Part shown: positions 5,525 to 6,758 of the stretch, one piece after another | Layout: each line of letters begins with the position of its first letter | How positions within the stretch are numbered: the first letter of the stretch is position 1 | Source: Bacteroidales bacterium 45-6 | GTDB lineage: Bacteria > Bacteroidota > Bacteroidia > Bacteroidales > Dysgonomonadaceae | Direction of reading: 5' to 3' | DNA: 6,758 bases | Assembly (NCBI GenBank): GCA_001897035.1 | Contig: MKRS01000555.1 | Coordinates: 1 to 6,758, forward strand | The notes under the pieces: model-generated | Database searches by the model: none | Seen by the model: the letters and a program-made list of their open reading frames with translations, nothing else | Told to the model about the DNA's origin: nothing | Translations under genes and position numbers: made by a program

Positions 5525-6758
5525 ATGAAATATGATTTGAGTTCGGAAATTTCCTTGGGAATGGTTCCTGAACGTAATTATCGCTCGGCAGACATGCTGG
5601 AAGGGCTTCGCCAAACCAGATTCGAGAAATTGAAAACAAACATCTGCAAAGACCAAAAGGAAGGTTCAGCCTTCACCGCGGCGAAGATAGCCGCCTTGAT
5701 ACGCGAAAAAGGAAAAACCGGTCAACCCTGTGTTCTCGGCTTGTCAGGCGGGACATCGGCCTTGGGCGTGTACGAAGAATTGGTGAAAATGCACCGGGAC
5801 GAAGCACTTGACTTCTCGCATGTGGTGGTTTTCAATGTTTCGGAATTTTTCCCGATTTTTGACGACAACCGGCATTCCAACGGAAAATTGCTTCGCGAGT
5901 GGATCGTGAGTAAGGTCAACATCAAGCCGGAAAACTTCTTTACACCCGATTCGTCCATCCACCGCACCGATGTCTATGAATACTGCCGGAAATACGAGCA
6001 ATTGATAGACCAATATGGCGGCCTCGACTTGGTGCTGCTGAGTGTTGGCTTGGTTGGCAACATCGCCTACAACGAACCTGGCTCGCAGGTAAGCACGCTG
6101 ACTCGCCTGATCCTCTTGGACAACGAGTCCCGCCGCGACCTCAAACGCTTCTACTCGTCTCCCTCGGAAGTGCCCGACAGCGCAATCACCATCGGGCTGT
6201 CCACTATCCAGAAGGCGGCGGAAGTGATCTTGCTGGCCTGGGGGGAAAACAAGTCGCAGATCATCAAGGAAACCATACAAGGCAAGGTGGACGACAGCAT
6301 TCCGGCCTCTTACCTTCAACTGCATAAAAATGCTATCGCCGTGGTGGATCTTGCCGCTGCCGAGCATCTGACACGCATCAGCCAACCATGGCTTGTGGGC
6401 CCATGCGGCTGGACCAACCAGCTTATCCGCAGGGCTATCGTGTGGCTATGCAGTGTGACTGGAAAACCGATCCTGAAACTGACCAACAAGGATTACAACC
6501 AGCACGGTCTCGACGAACTCTTGTCGCTCTACGGTTCGGCCTATGATGTCAATATTCGGATATTCAATGATTTGCAGCATACCATAACCGGTTGGCCCGG
6601 AGGAAAACCCAATGCCGACGATAGCAACCGCCCCGAACGGGCGCTTCCTTTCCCTAAACGGGTGTTGGTGTTCAGCCCTCATCCGGACGACGATGTGATT
6701 TCCATGGTAGGAACTTTGCAACGTTTGGTGGATCAAAACCACGATGTGCATGTGGCCT
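5525..6758 (+). CDS. NagB-like pseudoenzyme fused to PIG-L deacetylase domain (3' end missing)
   Basis: The frame opens at ATG 5525 (MKYDLSSEIS) and stays open to the window end, giving 411 codons; related Bacteroidales proteins, as I recall them, are about 660 residues. Residues 50-270 follow the NagB fold: LGLSGGTSALGVY (71-83) matches the phosphate loop, and Arg203 and Lys243 may be the phosphate ligands. The catalytic positions are changed: Ser106 (FNVSEF) for the active-site Asp, Val177 for Asp141 and Asn179 for His143 (VGLVGNIAYNEP); only Glu184 remains. Deaminase activity is therefore unlikely even though such proteins are routinely named glucosamine-6-phosphate deaminase. A distinctive linker (about 290-375, with HTITGWPGGKPNADD) leads to VLVFSPHPDDDVISM at 381-394, the zinc-binding start of a PIG-L/LmbE-type N-acetylglucosamine deacetylase, with Asp at 390 where Glu is usual. 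The rest of that domain is outside the window. Upstream nagB suggests a shared role in amino-sugar metabolism. An in-frame TTG at 5519 is a less likely start. Confidence 0.9.
   Translation, partial: MKYDLSSEISLGMVPERNYRSADMLEGLRQTRFEKLKTNICKDQKEGSAFTAAKIAALIREKGKTGQPCVLGLSGGTSALGVYEELVKMHRDEALDFSHVVVFNVSEFFPIFDDNRHSNGKLLREWIVSKVNIKPENFFTPDSSIHRTDVYEYCRKYEQLIDQYGGLDLVLLSVGLVGNIAYNEPGSQVSTLTRLILLDNESRRDLKRFYSSPSEVPDSAITIGLSTIQKAAEVILLAWGENKSQIIKETIQGKVDDSIPASYLQLHKNAIAVVDLAAAEHLTRISQPWLVGPCGWTNQLIRRAIVWLCSVTGKPILKLTNKDYNQHGLDELLSLYGSAYDVNIRIFNDLQHTITGWPGGKPNADDSNRPERALPFPKRVLVFSPHPDDDVISMVGTLQRLVDQNHDVHVA

Noticed and set aside
5744..6751. Two long minus-strand open frames (5744-6385 and 6446-6751)
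   Set aside because: They are opposite the NagB-like/PIG-L coding frame, which has conserved motifs throughout; their translations show no family features.

Overview
The window looks like a chromosomal segment of a Bacteroidetes bacterium, most likely order Bacteroidales. The clues are Bacteroidetes-type promoter elements (TAnnTTTG -7 boxes), A/T-rich leaders without clear Shine-Dalgarno sites, a lipoprotein carrying a Bacteroidetes-type surface-export signal (Cys-Ser-Glu-Asp-Glu), a GldA-like ABC ATPase, and a NagB-like/PIG-L fusion of a kind I recall from Bacteroides and Parabacteroides. The genus cannot be fixed from the sequence alone.

Layout. (1) Positions 1-1290, plus strand: the 3' part of an NADPH-dependent glutamate synthase small-subunit-type flavoprotein (GltD/GltA family), cut by the window edge. 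(2) Positions 1399-3205, minus strand: a two-gene unit, a 385-residue surface-type lipoprotein followed by a 205-residue outer-membrane beta-barrel protein. It runs from a candidate promoter near 3237-3244 to a strong intrinsic terminator at 1313-1354. This block is clearly more AT-rich than its neighbours and opposite in strand, so it looks like an accessory insertion between housekeeping genes. (3) Positions 3475-4164, plus strand: a single GldA-like ABC ATPase with its own promoter and terminator and no permease beside it. (4) Positions 4188-4683: a region without an intact recognisable gene. It holds a candidate plus-strand promoter and, on the minus strand, an open frame that reads like the C-terminal part of a decayed Nudix (ADP-ribose pyrophosphatase-type) hydrolase. 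(5) Positions 4684-6758, plus strand: nagB (glucosamine-6-phosphate deaminase, all key residues present), then 52 bases later a long gene running off the window. That gene encodes a NagB-like domain with its catalytic residues replaced, followed by the start of a PIG-L-type N-acetylglucosamine deacetylase domain.

How the genes relate. nagB and the fusion gene probably form one amino-sugar operon: NagB turns glucosamine-6-phosphate into fructose-6-phosphate and ammonia, and the partner combines a probable sugar-phosphate-binding pseudoenzyme with a deacetylase. The glutamate synthase subunit is a separate nitrogen-assimilation gene. The lipoprotein/barrel pair probably acts at the outer membrane, with unknown role. 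I see no CRISPR array, tRNA, rRNA, transposase or phage gene. The most interesting items are the degenerate NagB/PIG-L fusion, the AT-rich envelope cassette, and a plus-strand terminator hairpin with no plus-strand gene in front of it.
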